Shown: positions 44,733-55,955 of the stretch, piece after piece
How positions within the stretch are numbered: position 1 is the stretch's first letter
Layout: the number at the start of each line of letters is the position of its first letter
Assembly: GCF_013378055.1 (NCBI RefSeq)
Contig: NZ_CP051130.1
Span: forward strand, 930,001-994,000
Length of the DNA: 64,000 bases
Direction of reading: 5' to 3'
From: Parasphingopyxis sp. CP4
GTDB taxonomy: Bacteria; Pseudomonadota; Alphaproteobacteria; Sphingomonadales; Sphingomonadaceae
Made by a program: the position numbers and the translations under genes
Notes under the pieces: model-generated
Databases searched by the model: none
What the model was told of the DNA's origin: nothing
What the model saw: the letters and a program-made list of their open reading frames with translations, nothing else

Positions 44733-45355
44733 GGAAGATTATCCGCCATATCCGCAAGCTGCGTTCGGACGATCGCGGTATTGCTGCCACCGAATTCGGC
44801 TTGATCGTCGTGCCATTGATGGTGATCCTGCTGGGCGCATTCGATATTGGCTATCAAAGCTATGTCCGGGCACAGCTACAAGGCGTGCTCAATGATGTGG
44901 CTCGAACAGCCGTCGTGGAATCGCCAGATTTCTCTGGCTATGCTGGCACGTCAACTGAAGAGCGGATCGAAAACGCTATTCAAGAGCGCGTAAACGGCAT
45001 TGCACGCAACGCGACCTACACGATCACTCAGACCAACTTTTACGAGTTCTCAGGCGTCGGTAACGCAGAAAAGCTGCTCACCGACAACAATACCAATGGC
45101 GAATATGATGCAGTCGATGGCGATTGTTTTGAGGACATCAATAATAATGGTGCGTTCGATCTGGATGCCGGCGATACAGGCCAGGGCGGCGCCGATGATG
45201 TTGTCTATTATGAAGTGACGATCACGATGCCGCGAATTGTCCCGGTAATGGGACTAATCGGTGTTCCTGATAATTACGCAATCACGGCCCAGGCGGCGGT
45301 TCGTAACCAGCCTTTCGAAGACCAGGTCGTTCCTCCGACGGTGTGTGGCCCATGA
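44729..45355 (+). CDS. TadE-like pseudopilin with Ca-binding-like insertion
   Basis: 208-residue TadE-type protein: basic N-terminus, RGIAATEFGLIVVPLMVILLG prepilin-like segment (shortened: GIAATEFGLIVVPLM), and an exported C-terminal domain. Between about residues 114 and 151 there is an Asn/Asp-rich insertion, with DNNTNGEYD and DINNNGAFDLDAGD, whose spacing resembles dockerin/EF-like calcium loops. Its start overlaps the first vWA gene (ATGA) and its stop overlaps the next gene (ATGA), so the three are translationally coupled. Confidence 0.83.
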   Translation: MRKIIRHIRKLRSDDRGIAATEFGLIVVPLMVILLGAFDIGYQSYVRAQLQGVLNDVARTAVVESPDFSGYAGTSTEERIENAIQERVNGIARNATYTITQTNFYEFSGVGNAEKLLTDNNTNGEYDAVDGDCFEDINNNGAFDLDAGDTGQGGADDVVYYEVTITMPRIVPVMGLIGVPDNYAITAQAAVRNQPFEDQVVPPTVCGP

Positions 45356-46005
45356 TCACAAAGAAGTTTCTCAAGCGCATTGCGCGCGTCCGCCGCATGA
45401 AGGATGACAGCGAAGGCATCGCTCTAGTTGAGTTTGCCTTTTCGCTGCCGATCCTGCTCGGGTTGATATTTGGAGGCCTTGAGACCGCCAACTACGCCCT
45501 TGCCCATCTGCGCGTAAGTCAGATTGCAATGACCGTTGCCGACAATGCCGGGCGTGTAGACACGACGATCGACGAAGCGAATATCTATGAGGTTTTCGCC
45601 GGTGCCGGATTGGTCGGTGAATCGCTTGATTTCATGGCAAACGGGCGGGTGGTTCTATCGTCTTTGCAACCCAACGGCCTGACTGGGTCGAATGAGGGTC
45701 AAATGATCAACTGGCAGCGCTGTGCCGGGCAAATGACGGCTGCGACACCCGCATATGGCCTCGAAGACAAAGGCCGCACGAACGATTCTTTAGAATTCGG
45801 AATGGGTGAAGCCGGGAACCGGATCGTAGCAGCAGATGGTACCGCGGTGATGTTTGTCGAGGTTACTTACACCTATCAGCCACTCGTCGCTGAGCTTGGT
45901 TTCCTTGGTACGCGAGAAATTCGCTACGAAAGCGCGTTTAATGTGCGCGAACGGGTGAACCAGGATATCACCAATACGCAGGGTCTTACCGTCAATTCCT
46001 GCTAA
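45352..46005 (+). CDS. second TadE/TadF-like pseudopilin
   Basis: 217-residue protein of the TadE/F type with the N-terminal GIALVEFAFSLPILLGLIFGG segment (Glu after the cleavage-region Val, as in pilins; core ALVEFAFSLPILL), followed by an exported domain with conserved VRTD-like residues less clear than in the first copy. The start ATG 45352 overlaps the preceding stop (ATGA); the longer frame from 45343 is unlikely. It ends 178 bases before the second vWA gene. Probably works with the other tad-type proteins in an envelope or pilus structure. Confidence 0.8.
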   Translation: MITKKFLKRIARVRRMKDDSEGIALVEFAFSLPILLGLIFGGLETANYALAHLRVSQIAMTVADNAGRVDTTIDEANIYEVFAGAGLVGESLDFMANGRVVLSSLQPNGLTGSNEGQMINWQRCAGQMTAATPAYGLEDKGRTNDSLEFGMGEAGNRIVAADGTAVMFVEVTYTYQPLVAELGFLGTREIRYESAFNVRERVNQDITNTQGLTVNSC

Positions 46006-46182
46006 GCGATGTGTTTCGACGAGCTGTCACTCGCAGCTCAGCCACACAAACCGATACTTTTTATACTCATCTGGCTGATGGGAATGGAATGATGCACGCC
46101 GGCTAGAAACGATTTTTTAACAGATTGCGATCTATTCGATCCGCAGCCCTTGGGGGACAAACGTCTGACCCAAGAGGAAATA

Positions 46183-47679
46183 ATGTTCCCTCGCCTAAAG
46201 ATGGGACTGCCCCGTCAAAAGTTGTCGATCTCCCGCTTCCTGCGGAATTTCTGTCAGGATTCGCGCGGCAATACGCTAATTCTCGCTGCAGCTGCAATCT
46301 TCCCGATTGCCGCGATTATCGGCTCGGGGCTCGATATGAGCCGCGCCTATACCGCCCAGTCTAAGCTTCAGAATGCCTGTGACGCGGCTGCGCTGGCGGC
46401 GCGGCGCAGCATGGCCGGCAGCTTGTTCAGCGAGGAGGTTCGCTTCGACGGCGAACGCTTTTTCGATTTCAACTTCCCCGCGACGACAATGCAGGCGGAA
46501 AACGTCACTCGAAATATTGACCCCAGCGCGGCCGATGCCAGTACGATCATAGTGCAGGCATCGGCCGATATCCCGACGACGGTCATGTCGTTGTTCGGCA
46601 GGGATTCCGTACCGATTTCTGTCACATGCGATGCCAACAAAGACCAAGGTCATGCAGATATTATGCTGGTGCTCGATGTTACCGGTTCGATGAACGATGC
46701 CCCAACAGTCGGCGGCGACCCAAAGATTACCCGTTTGCGGACGGCAGCCACAAGTCTCTATCAGGCCTTGGACGTCGATAGCGACAGTCGCACGCGATAC
46801 GGGATCATGCCCTATTCGATGACGGTAAATGTCGGCGGATCGCTGCAAGACGAGGACATCCTGCGAACGACCCATTACCACAAACGCCTTCGCCGCAACC
46901 GGTGGGAATTTACAGGTATTCATATCGATGACACCCAATGGGAGGGTGGCTCGGATGCCCAGGATATTGCGGTTTGGCGCACAAGCAGCGAAGCCTGCAT
47001 CGAAGAACGATCGGATGCGGGCACCAGCGCGCTTCCAGTATCGGTTGGCACAAGCGTGTCATCGGCAGATATTGACAGCATCGCTGCGAGTGATGCCGAT
47101 GCCGATCTGCAATGGGGACGCTATGATCCGGGAGAACAAATGGGCGCAGGAACGTCACTCTGCCCGAATTCCGCTTCGCGATTGCAGCTCTATTCCGGCA
47201 CCGGTCAGTTTGACGCCGCGATTAACGATGCGACCGATGTGATTGGCGGACATACCTATCATGACATCGGACTGATCTGGGGTGCCCGCTTTCTCTCCCG
47301 GACAGGCATGTTCTCCGCCGACAACACATCAACTCACAATGGCGCACCAGTCTCCATGCACATCGCGTTTCTAACCGATGGTATACTGAATACCGACGGG
47401 AACGCGTATTCGGCCTATGGCGTCGATCGCCGGGCATCTCGAATCGACGGTTCGGGATCGCTCGAGGCGCGGCATCGAGAGCGGTTCCAATCCGCCTGCA
47501 ATACCGCCAAGACAATGGGCATGACGATCTGGGTTATCGCCCTCGACGTCACGGAAATTGACGATATCCGACCTTGTGCGACTAGTAATGGCCATTTCTT
47601 CGTTTCGGATGGCAGCGATCTACATGACGTGTTTGCCGAGATCGGACAGGGTATCGGGCGGTTGCGCCTGACACGATAG
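46183..47679 (+). CDS. TadG-type vWA pilus-assembly protein, second copy
   Basis: 498-residue paralogue of the gene at 43239 in the same order of parts: basic N-terminus, membrane segment ending GLDMSRAYTAQS, QNACDAAALAARR signature, a MIDAS-type DVTGSM, and a C-terminus matching almost residue for residue (GQGIGRLRLT). The two copies flank the TadE genes. I start at ATG 46183, which has a good AAGAGGAA site; a longer frame from 46150 is possible but weakly supported. It ends 15 bases from the convergent pdhB. Confidence 0.85.
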   Translation: MFPRLKMGLPRQKLSISRFLRNFCQDSRGNTLILAAAAIFPIAAIIGSGLDMSRAYTAQSKLQNACDAAALAARRSMAGSLFSEEVRFDGERFFDFNFPATTMQAENVTRNIDPSAADASTIIVQASADIPTTVMSLFGRDSVPISVTCDANKDQGHADIMLVLDVTGSMNDAPTVGGDPKITRLRTAATSLYQALDVDSDSRTRYGIMPYSMTVNVGGSLQDEDILRTTHYHKRLRRNRWEFTGIHIDDTQWEGGSDAQDIAVWRTSSEACIEERSDAGTSALPVSVGTSVSSADIDSIAASDADADLQWGRYDPGEQMGAGTSLCPNSASRLQLYSGTGQFDAAINDATDVIGGHTYHDIGLIWGARFLSRTGMFSADNTSTHNGAPVSMHIAFLTDGILNTDGNAYSAYGVDRRASRIDGSGSLEARHRERFQSACNTAKTMGMTIWVIALDVTEIDDIRPCATSNGHFFVSDGSDLHDVFAEIGQGIGRLRLTR

Positions 47680-47694
47680 AGTCGCTATTTGACG

Positions 47695-49077
47695 CTATCG
47701 ATAGGTGACTGCTTTCACCGCTGCGATTACCTTGTCGGCATTGACGAGCGCTAACTGTTCGAGGTTCGCTGCATAAGGCATCGGGACATCTTCGTTCGTG
47801 ACGCGCGTTACCGGCGCATCAAGATCGTCAAACCCTTCTTCCATGCAGATCGATGCGATCTCGGACGAGATGGAGCAAACCGGCCAACCTTCTTCGACAA
47901 CGACCATGCGGTTGGTGCGCGACAGGCTCTCAAGCACAGCGGCCTTGTCCAGGGGACGCAAGGTCCGCAGATCGATTACGTCGGCTTCGATACCCTCTTC
48001 GGCGAGCTTGTCCGCCGCTTCAAGCGCAATGCCGACGCCGATCGAATAGCTGACGATCGAAACGTCATTACCGGACCGCATGGTGCGGGCCTTGCCGATT
48101 GGCAGGGCATAATCGTCAAGCTCAGGGACATCGAAGCTCTGGCCGTAGAGCAGTTCATTTTCGAGGAACACGACCGGGTCTTCCGTGCGGATTGCCGATT
48201 TGAGCAGACCCTTGGCATCCGCTGCCGAATAAGGCGCAATTACGATCAGTCCGGGCACGCCCGCATACCAGGGACCGTAATTCTGGCTATGCTGAGCGCC
48301 CACGCGACTGGCCGCACCGTTCGGACCGCGAAACACGATCGGACAGCGCATCTGGCCACCGGACATATAATTGGTCTTGCCGGCGGAATTGATGATGTGG
48401 TCGATCGCCTGCATCGCAAAGTTGAACGTCATGAACTCCACTATGGGCCGCAAGCCGCCCATCGCCGCGCCAGTGCCGACACCTGCAAAACCATATTCGG
48501 TGATCGGCGTATCGATAACGCGCCGTGCGCCAAATTCATCAAGCAAGCCTTGGGTTACCTTGTAAGCGCCCTGATATTCGGCAACTTCCTCGCCCATCAC
48601 GAATACACGCTCGTCGGTGCGCATTTCCTCGGCCATTGCATCGCGCAGAGCTTCCCGGACCGTCAATGTCACCATTGCAGTTCCGTCTGGCAGATCTGGG
48701 TCATCGGCACGCACGCTCTCGGCCGGTCGTTCAACATCCGGAGTGGCGGCTTCGGCGGCGGGTGCCTCGGCAACCGGTTCAGGCGCAGCCGGCGGCGGAG
48801 CAGATGGAGCCGCGTCGACACTGGACGCATCCTCGCCCTCTTCGGCCAGGATCGCTATCACGGCGCCAACCGGCACCTCGTCTGTACCTTCTGGAACGAG
48901 AATCTGCGCCAATACGCCCTCGTCCACGGCTTCGAATTCCATCGTCGCCTTGTCGGTCTCGATTTCGGCCATAATGTCGCCAGCGCTGACTTCATCGCCT
49001 TCCTTGACCAGCCATTTGGCCAAGGTGCCTTCTTCCATCGTCGGCGAGAGGGCCGGCATTTTGAGCTCGATCGCCAT
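47695..49077 (-). CDS. pdhB: pyruvate dehydrogenase E1 beta subunit with N-terminal lipoyl domain
   Basis: Thiamine diphosphate-dependent E1 component, beta chain, of the pyruvate dehydrogenase complex, which feeds acetyl-CoA to the citric acid cycle. It carries an extra N-terminal lipoyl domain (about 1-80) with the lipoyl-lysine in [10 protein letters not shown] (Lys43), a Pro/Ala-rich linker, then the E1 beta domains with [35 protein letters not shown] (parts of the cofactor site) and [11 protein letters not shown]. This fusion is typical of alphaproteobacteria. 460 residues. ATG 49077 overlaps the pdhA stop (ATGA). Confidence 0.94.
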   Translation of the reverse strand: MAIELKMPALSPTMEEGTLAKWLVKEGDEVSAGDIMAEIETDKATMEFEAVDEGVLAQILVPEGTDEVPVGAVIAILAEEGEDASSVDAAPSAPPPAAPEPVAEAPAAEAATPDVERPAESVRADDPDLPDGTAMVTLTVREALRDAMAEEMRTDERVFVMGEEVAEYQGAYKVTQGLLDEFGARRVIDTPITEYGFAGVGTGAAMGGLRPIVEFMTFNFAMQAIDHIINSAGKTNYMSGGQMRCPIVFRGPNGAASRVGAQHSQNYGPWYAGVPGLIVIAPYSAADAKGLLKSAIRTEDPVVFLENELLYGQSFDVPELDDYALPIGKARTMRSGNDVSIVSYSIGVGIALEAADKLAEEGIEADVIDLRTLRPLDKAAVLESLSRTNRMVVVEEGWPVCSISSEIASICMEEGFDDLDAPVTRVTNEDVPMPYAANLEQLALVNADKVIAAVKAVTYR

Positions 49078-50204
49078 CAATACTGCTCCACCAGAACATC
49101 GGTGTAGAGCTCGGCGAGATTCGGTTCGGGCGAACTTTCGGCAAAGTCAGCAGCCTCGGCCACGATCGCCTTGATCTCCTTGTCGGTCGCTTTCATTTCG
49201 TCAGCACTGACACCGGCGGATTCCAGCTCTTTCTTGATCGCTTCGATCGGATCGGATTTTTCACGAACCGACTGCACCTCTTCGCGCGAGCGATATTTGG
49301 CCGGGTCCGACATCGAATGACCCCGATAGCGATAGGTTTTGAGCTCGAGCAGGATCGGCCCCTTCCCGCTCCGCACCCAGTCGAGCGCCACTTCCGCCGC
49401 GCCGCGCACTTCCAGCACATCCATGCCGTTGATCTGCAATCCGGGAATGCGGAAGCTCTCACCGCGCCTGTAGAGCTGATCCTCGGCGGATGAACGGTTC
49501 ACGCTGGTGCCCATCGCATATTGGTTATTCTCGATCACGAATATGATCGGCAGCTTCCAAAGCTCCGCCATGTTGAAGGCTTCATAAACCTGGCCCTGAT
49601 TGGCCGCGCCATCACCGAAATAGGCAAGGCATACGCCACCGTCTTCGCGATATTTGTGAGCGAAGGCCAAGCCAGTGCCGAGTGGCACCTGCGCACCGAC
49701 GATACCATGCCCGCCATAAAAGCGATGCTCGACAGAAAACATGTGCATCGAACCGCCCTTGCCCTCGGCAATCCCGGCGGCACGGCCAGTCAATTCCGCC
49801 ATGATCACTTTCGGGTCGAGGCCATAGGCCAGCATATGACCATGATCGCGATAGCCGGTAATCACGCTGTCCTTGTCATTGTCGAGTGCAGATTGCAGGC
49901 CGACAGCTACCGCTTCCTGACCAATGTAGAGATGGCAGAAGCCACCAATCAGCCCGAGGCCATAGAGCTGGCCAGCTTTCTCCTCGAACCGCCGGATCAG
50001 CAGCATCTGGCGATAATATTCGAGCAGTTCGGCTTTCGGCGCCTTGCGGCGCTTCGGCTCAGCCGGGCGTTCCCGTTTCGGCGCAGCCTTGGCCGCAGCC
50101 TTTTTCGGAGCCGCCTTCTTGCTCGGCGATTTGCGAGGAGTGCGTTTTCGAGACGCAGGTGCCTTGGCCAAGATCTGGGCCTTCCCTGTTGCTGAATTCG
50201 GCAT
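49077..50204 (-). CDS. pdhA: pyruvate dehydrogenase E1 alpha subunit with Lys/Ala-rich N-terminus
   Basis: Alpha chain of PDH E1. The thiamine diphosphate-binding motif GDGAANQGQ through ENNQYAMGT is intact, as are the phosphate-loop-like [11 protein letters not shown] and the C-terminal [15 protein letters not shown] regions. Unusually, residues 1-55 are a basic, Lys/Ala/Pro-rich stretch ([20 protein letters not shown]) resembling histone H1 tails. It may be a flexible linker or a contact to another complex part. Total 375 residues. Translationally coupled with pdhB, which follows it on the same strand. Confidence 0.93.
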   Translation of the reverse strand: MPNSATGKAQILAKAPASRKRTPRKSPSKKAAPKKAAAKAAPKRERPAEPKRRKAPKAELLEYYRQMLLIRRFEEKAGQLYGLGLIGGFCHLYIGQEAVAVGLQSALDNDKDSVITGYRDHGHMLAYGLDPKVIMAELTGRAAGIAEGKGGSMHMFSVEHRFYGGHGIVGAQVPLGTGLAFAHKYREDGGVCLAYFGDGAANQGQVYEAFNMAELWKLPIIFVIENNQYAMGTSVNRSSAEDQLYRRGESFRIPGLQINGMDVLEVRGAAEVALDWVRSGKGPILLELKTYRYRGHSMSDPAKYRSREEVQSVREKSDPIEAIKKELESAGVSADEMKATDKEIKAIVAEAADFAESSPEPNLAELYTDVLVEQY

Positions 50205-50253
50205 TGGATATGGCTCAGGCTGAACGATTCCGCAACGTTACGATAAGGGAAAG

Positions 50254-50565
50254 TCAGTCGGTGATGACGATATGTTCGTCTTCGCTCACCTTGCCCGTAT
50301 TCCGGCGCACTAACTCATCGGCAAAGTCCGGATCGACGCTGTTTGGGTTGAGCAGCTCAACACGGTTGGCGAGACGGTCTCGCTCCTCACTGAGTTGTGT
50401 CAGTTCGATCTGCCGCTGCTCATGCAAACGGGCATAATCACCCCAGGCAAAAAGGCCGTTCGGGCCGAGCAAGGCATAGCCGGCAAAGTTCGCAATCACG
50501 AGGATCGCCAGCGCCGGCGCAGCGGCCGATCGCAATATGTTGGCGAGATTTTGTGAACGCGTCAT
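50254..50565 (-). CDS. ftsB: FtsB/DivIC-type septum formation initiator
   Basis: Small bitopic division protein: one membrane helix (about 15-34) and then a coiled coil (HEQRQIELTQLSEERDRLANRVELL, shown here as the segment around 48-72) of the FtsB/DivIC family. In E. coli FtsB forms a complex with FtsL and FtsQ at the septum. At 103 residues the length fits. In alphaproteobacteria this gene is usually found between eno and pdhA, exactly as here (50254 lies between pdhA and, after the broken gene, eno), which supports the call. Confidence 0.85.
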   Translation of the reverse strand: MTRSQNLANILRSAAAPALAILVIANFAGYALLGPNGLFAWGDYARLHEQRQIELTQLSEERDRLANRVELLNPNSVDPDFADELVRRNTGKVSEDEHIVITD

Positions 50566-50660
50566 GACAGCGTTGAATCACAAGCGACTCGTGGATTCAA
50601 GGGGGATTCGCCAACCGACTCCCTTTTGCGACGAATGGAATCGGGCGTACGACGAGTGGA

Positions 50661-53078
<2,418 letters not shown>

Positions 53079-53145
53079 CTATTTACCCGGTTGCTCTATC
53101 CATGCTGCGTCCGCGAAGCAAATGGTCTAAGGTGGGAAAAATTGC

Positions 53146-53170
53146 GGAACTGGATTGCGTTTTATGCGAT
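53146..53170 (+). promoter_or_regulatory. EcfG-like (general stress) promoter candidate
   Basis: GGAAC at 53146-53150, 16 bases, then CGAT at 53167-53170. The alphaproteobacterial EcfG sigma-factor consensus is GGAAC-N16/17-CGTT, so only one position of the -10 differs. It precedes the small membrane-protein operon by about 40 bases. Confidence 0.45.
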
Positions 53171-53208
53171 TAATACACAGATGCTAATCTCGTAACGGAG
53201 AAACTATG

Positions 53209-53670
53209 ATGGCAAGCAAGAAGAAAGACGCGGCTGAGGCCACCGATACGGAGATCGAAGTCCTCACAGACGACGCCGAACAAGGTGCCGTGGCCAAGGC
53301 CAAGGAACGCATCAAGGACGAGGCGCAGAACCTGCGCACTCAAGCCACCGACCAGGCGCGCGAATATGCAACCGCCGGCAAGGACAAAGCGACCGGCACG
53401 ATCAAGGATGTATCGGCCGCAATGGATGACGCCGCGAAGTCCGTCGATGAACGGCTTGGCGAAGATTATGGCGAATATGCCCGCAAGGCGGCGGGTGCCG
53501 TCGCAACCTTTGCCGACAAGCTCGACGGCAAGGAAGTCGATGATATGCTGCGTGACACAGAAGATTTTGTCCGGCGCAGTCCGGTTATCGCGATTGGCCT
53601 TGCTGCTGTTGCTGGCTTTGCGATTGCGCGCCTTGTGAAGTCCGGGCTCGGAGAACGGGACGAACTATGA
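53209..53670 (+). CDS. YqjD/DUF883-like membrane-anchored stress protein
   Basis: 153-residue protein with a long, charged, coiled-coil-rich N-terminal part (DDAEQGAVAKAKERIKDEAQ and repeated Asp/Lys/Ala stretches) and one C-terminal membrane helix (PVIAIGLAAVAGFAIARLV, about 124-142). This layout matches YqjD/ElaB/YgaM proteins (DUF883-like), which in E. coli bind ribosomes to the inner membrane in stationary phase. The next genes encode a YqjE-type protein and two more small membrane proteins. ATG 53209 follows another ATG at 53206. The stop overlaps the next start by four bases. Confidence 0.72.
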   Translation: MASKKKDAAEATDTEIEVLTDDAEQGAVAKAKERIKDEAQNLRTQATDQAREYATAGKDKATGTIKDVSAAMDDAAKSVDERLGEDYGEYARKAAGAVATFADKLDGKEVDDMLRDTEDFVRRSPVIAIGLAAVAGFAIARLVKSGLGERDEL

Positions 53671-54077
53671 GCGATCCGGACGTCGACGACGCCACATATC
53701 GGCAGATAGTTGCCGGCCTGATGGAAGATGGCGAGCAATTCGCCAAGTCGAAGATCAAGCTGTACCGCGCGGTCGTATTGTACCGCGTATCGCAGGCCAA
53801 GAAAGCGGTAGGCCTTATCGCCATTGCCTTCTTGATCGCTGCGGCTGCTTTGGTCGCGCTCCTCATGGCGCTCGTCCTGTCCCTATCGCTTAGCGTTGGC
53901 CCGCTACTGGCCGGGATCATCGTGTGCGGTGCCGGGCTGCTACTCGCGGCGCTGCTCACCTATTGGGGTGTGAAGACATTCCCTGACCTCGACGAGAAGT
54001 TGTTCGACGATGATGAATTCGACGTCGCGCCGTCCCTGTCCGCACTCGACGAAACCAGAGACAGGATAGAACCGTGA
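53667..54077 (+). CDS. YqjE-type (Actinobacterial holin-X/DUF1469) membrane protein
   Basis: 136 residues with two long hydrophobic helices (about 50-76 and 80-100) and charged ends, matching the phage holin superfamily III/DUF1469 type to which E. coli YqjE belongs. Despite the family name there is no sign of a phage here; such proteins sit in stress-related operons with YqjD-type genes. Its start overlaps the previous stop and its stop overlaps the following GTG start. Role unknown; membrane protection is inferred from the E. coli neighbourhood. Confidence 0.72.
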   Translation: MSDPDVDDATYRQIVAGLMEDGEQFAKSKIKLYRAVVLYRVSQAKKAVGLIAIAFLIAAAALVALLMALVLSLSLSVGPLLAGIIVCGAGLLLAALLTYWGVKTFPDLDEKLFDDDEFDVAPSLSALDETRDRIEP

Positions 54078-54466
54078 GCGATGCGAAGGCGCGCCTTGCC
54101 GAAGCCCGTCAGGCCGAACGACAGGCCCGCGCCGACTGGCTCTATTCGCTCGGCGTCGCGCAAGCGCGGCTGGCACCAAAAGCCATTGCGCAGGACGCAG
54201 TTGACCGGGTGAAAGATAGCGCAACTACTGCTGTTGAGACTGCGACCGGCGTTGTGAAAAAGCGCCCGGGCACAATTATTGCGATTGGCGCAGCGATCGG
54301 ACTGTTCGTTTTTCGCAAACCGATTGCGGCGGCAGTGCGCAAACAAATCACGCGATACCAAGAGAGCAAGGCAAGGCCCGAGCCACTAGACGCGCCCGAA
54401 CCCAGTGGCGGTCCGATCCCCGATCCGACCCCCAAGACAATTTTGACTGAGGAAGTGACATCATGA
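54074..54466 (+). CDS. DUF3618-like small membrane protein
   Basis: 130 residues: helical charged N-terminus (SDAKARLAEARQAERQARAD), one membrane segment (GTIIAIGAAIGLFVFRKPIAA, about 65-85), and a Pro-rich C-terminal tail (PEPLDAPEPSGGPIPDPTP). The pattern resembles DUF3618/YqjK-type proteins that pair with YqjE homologues. It starts with GTG overlapping the preceding stop (GTGA) and its stop overlaps the next gene (ATGA), so it is the third gene of a tightly coupled operon. Function unknown. Confidence 0.68.
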   Translation: MSDAKARLAEARQAERQARADWLYSLGVAQARLAPKAIAQDAVDRVKDSATTAVETATGVVKKRPGTIIAIGAAIGLFVFRKPIAAAVRKQITRYQESKARPEPLDAPEPSGGPIPDPTPKTILTEEVTS

Positions 54467-54933
54467 CGATCAAGGAAAGCGCCGGCAAAGCCGGTGAAAC
54501 AGTCCGCGAATCCTATCGCGCCACTCGGGTGCGTGCAGGCGATGCCTATGAAGCTGCAGCAGCGCGCACCGGAGAACTTTATGCCACCGCACGCGAACAG
54601 GCAGCCGTTGCAGGTCGGCGCACCGCCAATACGGTTCAGGACAATCCACTTGCTGCCCTGATCGGTGGTTTGGGCGTCGGGATGTTGATTGGAGCTCTTC
54701 TTCCCCGCACGCGTCGCGAGACGGAACTACTGGGCCCCTATGGCAGTCAGATTACCAACCGCGCCCGCGAGGCCGCCGAAGCCGCGAAAGCCGTCGGCCA
54801 GGACAAACTGGACGATCTCGGTTTTGTGAAAGAAAATGCTCGCGAAACTGCTCAAAAGGTCATCGAAGAAGCCAAATCGGCCGCCAGCGAGGCTGGGTCC
54901 GCCGCTGCCCGCAAGGCCCGCGGCGAAGACTAG
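54463..54933 (+). CDS. second DUF883/YqjD-like membrane protein
   Basis: 156 residues. Long Ala/Arg/Glu-rich helical region (GDAYEAAAARTGELYATARE), a mid-chain membrane helix (PLAALIGGLGVGMLIGALLP, about 62-81) that matches the C-terminal helix of YqjD-type proteins, and then a second charged helical tail (AKSAASEAGSAAARKA) not typical for the E. coli proteins. It closes the four-gene operon. The repeated Ala-rich helices suggest coiled coils or interaction with ribosomes or membrane surface, which is an inference from YqjD. Confidence 0.7.
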   Translation: MTIKESAGKAGETVRESYRATRVRAGDAYEAAAARTGELYATAREQAAVAGRRTANTVQDNPLAALIGGLGVGMLIGALLPRTRRETELLGPYGSQITNRAREAAEAAKAVGQDKLDDLGFVKENARETAQKVIEEAKSAASEAGSAAARKARGED

Positions 54934-55024
54934 CTTTCAATCCGCATTACGATCAGTTCAATTCCGGTTCAGGCGGGTTCGTCTACATCAGTAATCAACT
55001 GAAATAATAGGGTTTTGGGACAGA

Positions 55025-55630
55025 ATGAAACGAATCTCGACGATATTCGCCGCCGGCGCATTTGCAGTCAGCGCGATTGCTGGCACCACCGCTATTGCCA
55101 CACCCGCTGACGCTGCTGTCAGCCAGGCGAGCCCATCTGCTTTTGTGGAAAGCCTTTCGACAGATGGTCTGGCAACATTGCGATCGGGATCTGCTTCTGA
55201 ACGCCGTAGCCGGTTCCGTTCGTTGCTCGGTGAGCATTTTGCAGTCAACCGGATCGGTGATCGCCTGATTCGACGCTGGCGCGACGATATCAGCACGGCG
55301 CAGTATCGCGCCTATCAGAACGCCCTGCCCGGCTTCATCCTCGGTACCTATGCGGATCGGCTGTCGACCTATGCACGCGCTCGGGTTGAAGTAACCAATG
55401 CCACTCAGCGCGGCAGCACCTATCTCGTCCAGACCCGGATCACGAACCCTGGCCAGCGCCCGGTAACCGCGATCTGGTATCTTACGCGGTCAGGTGGCAA
55501 CTATCAGGTGTATAATATGCGGGTTGCCGGGATAAACCTGACGCTGAACCAGGCCCAGGACTTTGACAGCTATATCCAGCGAAACGGGTTTGACCGGCTA
55601 GTCAGCTTCATGCGTCAGCGGGGCGCATAA
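55025..55630 (+). CDS. MlaC/Ttg2D-type phospholipid-binding periplasmic protein
   Basis: 201-residue protein with a signal peptide (1-31, ending PADA-A) and the MlaC fold signature: RFRSLLGEHFAVNRIGDRLI, LSTYARARVEVTN, and YNMRVAGINLTLNQAQDFDSYIQR-NG near the end. MlaC proteins carry phospholipids between outer and inner membranes with MlaA and MlaFEDB, or toluene-tolerance substrates in Ttg2. No other mla gene is in the window. Start ATG at 55025; probably its own unit. Confidence 0.85.
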   Translation: MKRISTIFAAGAFAVSAIAGTTAIATPADAAVSQASPSAFVESLSTDGLATLRSGSASERRSRFRSLLGEHFAVNRIGDRLIRRWRDDISTAQYRAYQNALPGFILGTYADRLSTYARARVEVTNATQRGSTYLVQTRITNPGQRPVTAIWYLTRSGGNYQVYNMRVAGINLTLNQAQDFDSYIQRNGFDRLVSFMRQRGA

Positions 55631-55715
55631 CAGCCAACCAACGATGGCTGCCTGTGTGCAGCTTTAGCCACATCAATAGTAGCATTATTGGTCCTGTTGG
55701 ATTAAGGGCGCGGCC

Positions 55716-55952
55716 ATGAGCGAAAACAAACTCCACCTCGTATTTGGCGGCCGCGTGTCGGACCCGCGCACCCTCGATTTCAACGATTTCGATTCAATGG
55801 ACCTGGTCGGTATCTTCCCGAGCTATGACGAAGCGGAAGAAGCCTGGCGCGGACGTGCCCAAGCCACCGTCGATGATGCCGAAATGAAATATGTGGTCGT
55901 ACATCTGCATCGACTGTTCGAACCCGAACTGATCGAGCCCGGCAAGAAATAG
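55716..55952 (+). CDS. DUF4170-family protein
   Basis: 78-residue cytoplasmic protein of the DUF4170 family found widely in alphaproteobacteria: LHLVFGGRVSDPRTLDF, DLVGIFPSYDEAEEAW and KYVVVHLHRL are the conserved blocks. The mixed alpha/beta pattern suggests a small domain, perhaps a cofactor or protein-binding unit, but no role is established that I can name. It stands alone 85 bases after mlaC and converges with the rhomboid gene, separated by three bases. Confidence 0.8.
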   Translation: MSENKLHLVFGGRVSDPRTLDFNDFDSMDLVGIFPSYDEAEEAWRGRAQATVDDAEMKYVVVHLHRLFEPELIEPGKK

Positions 55953-55955
55953 CCG

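Noticed and set aside
46006-46182. Promoter or leader in the gap before the second vWA gene
   Set aside because: A TATACT element is seen at 46062-46067 but there is no matching -35, so support is too weak.
53667-54077. Holin-like gene as sign of a prophage
   Set aside because: The YqjE/holin-X family is named for fold similarity; no phage structural, integrase or lysin genes are nearby.
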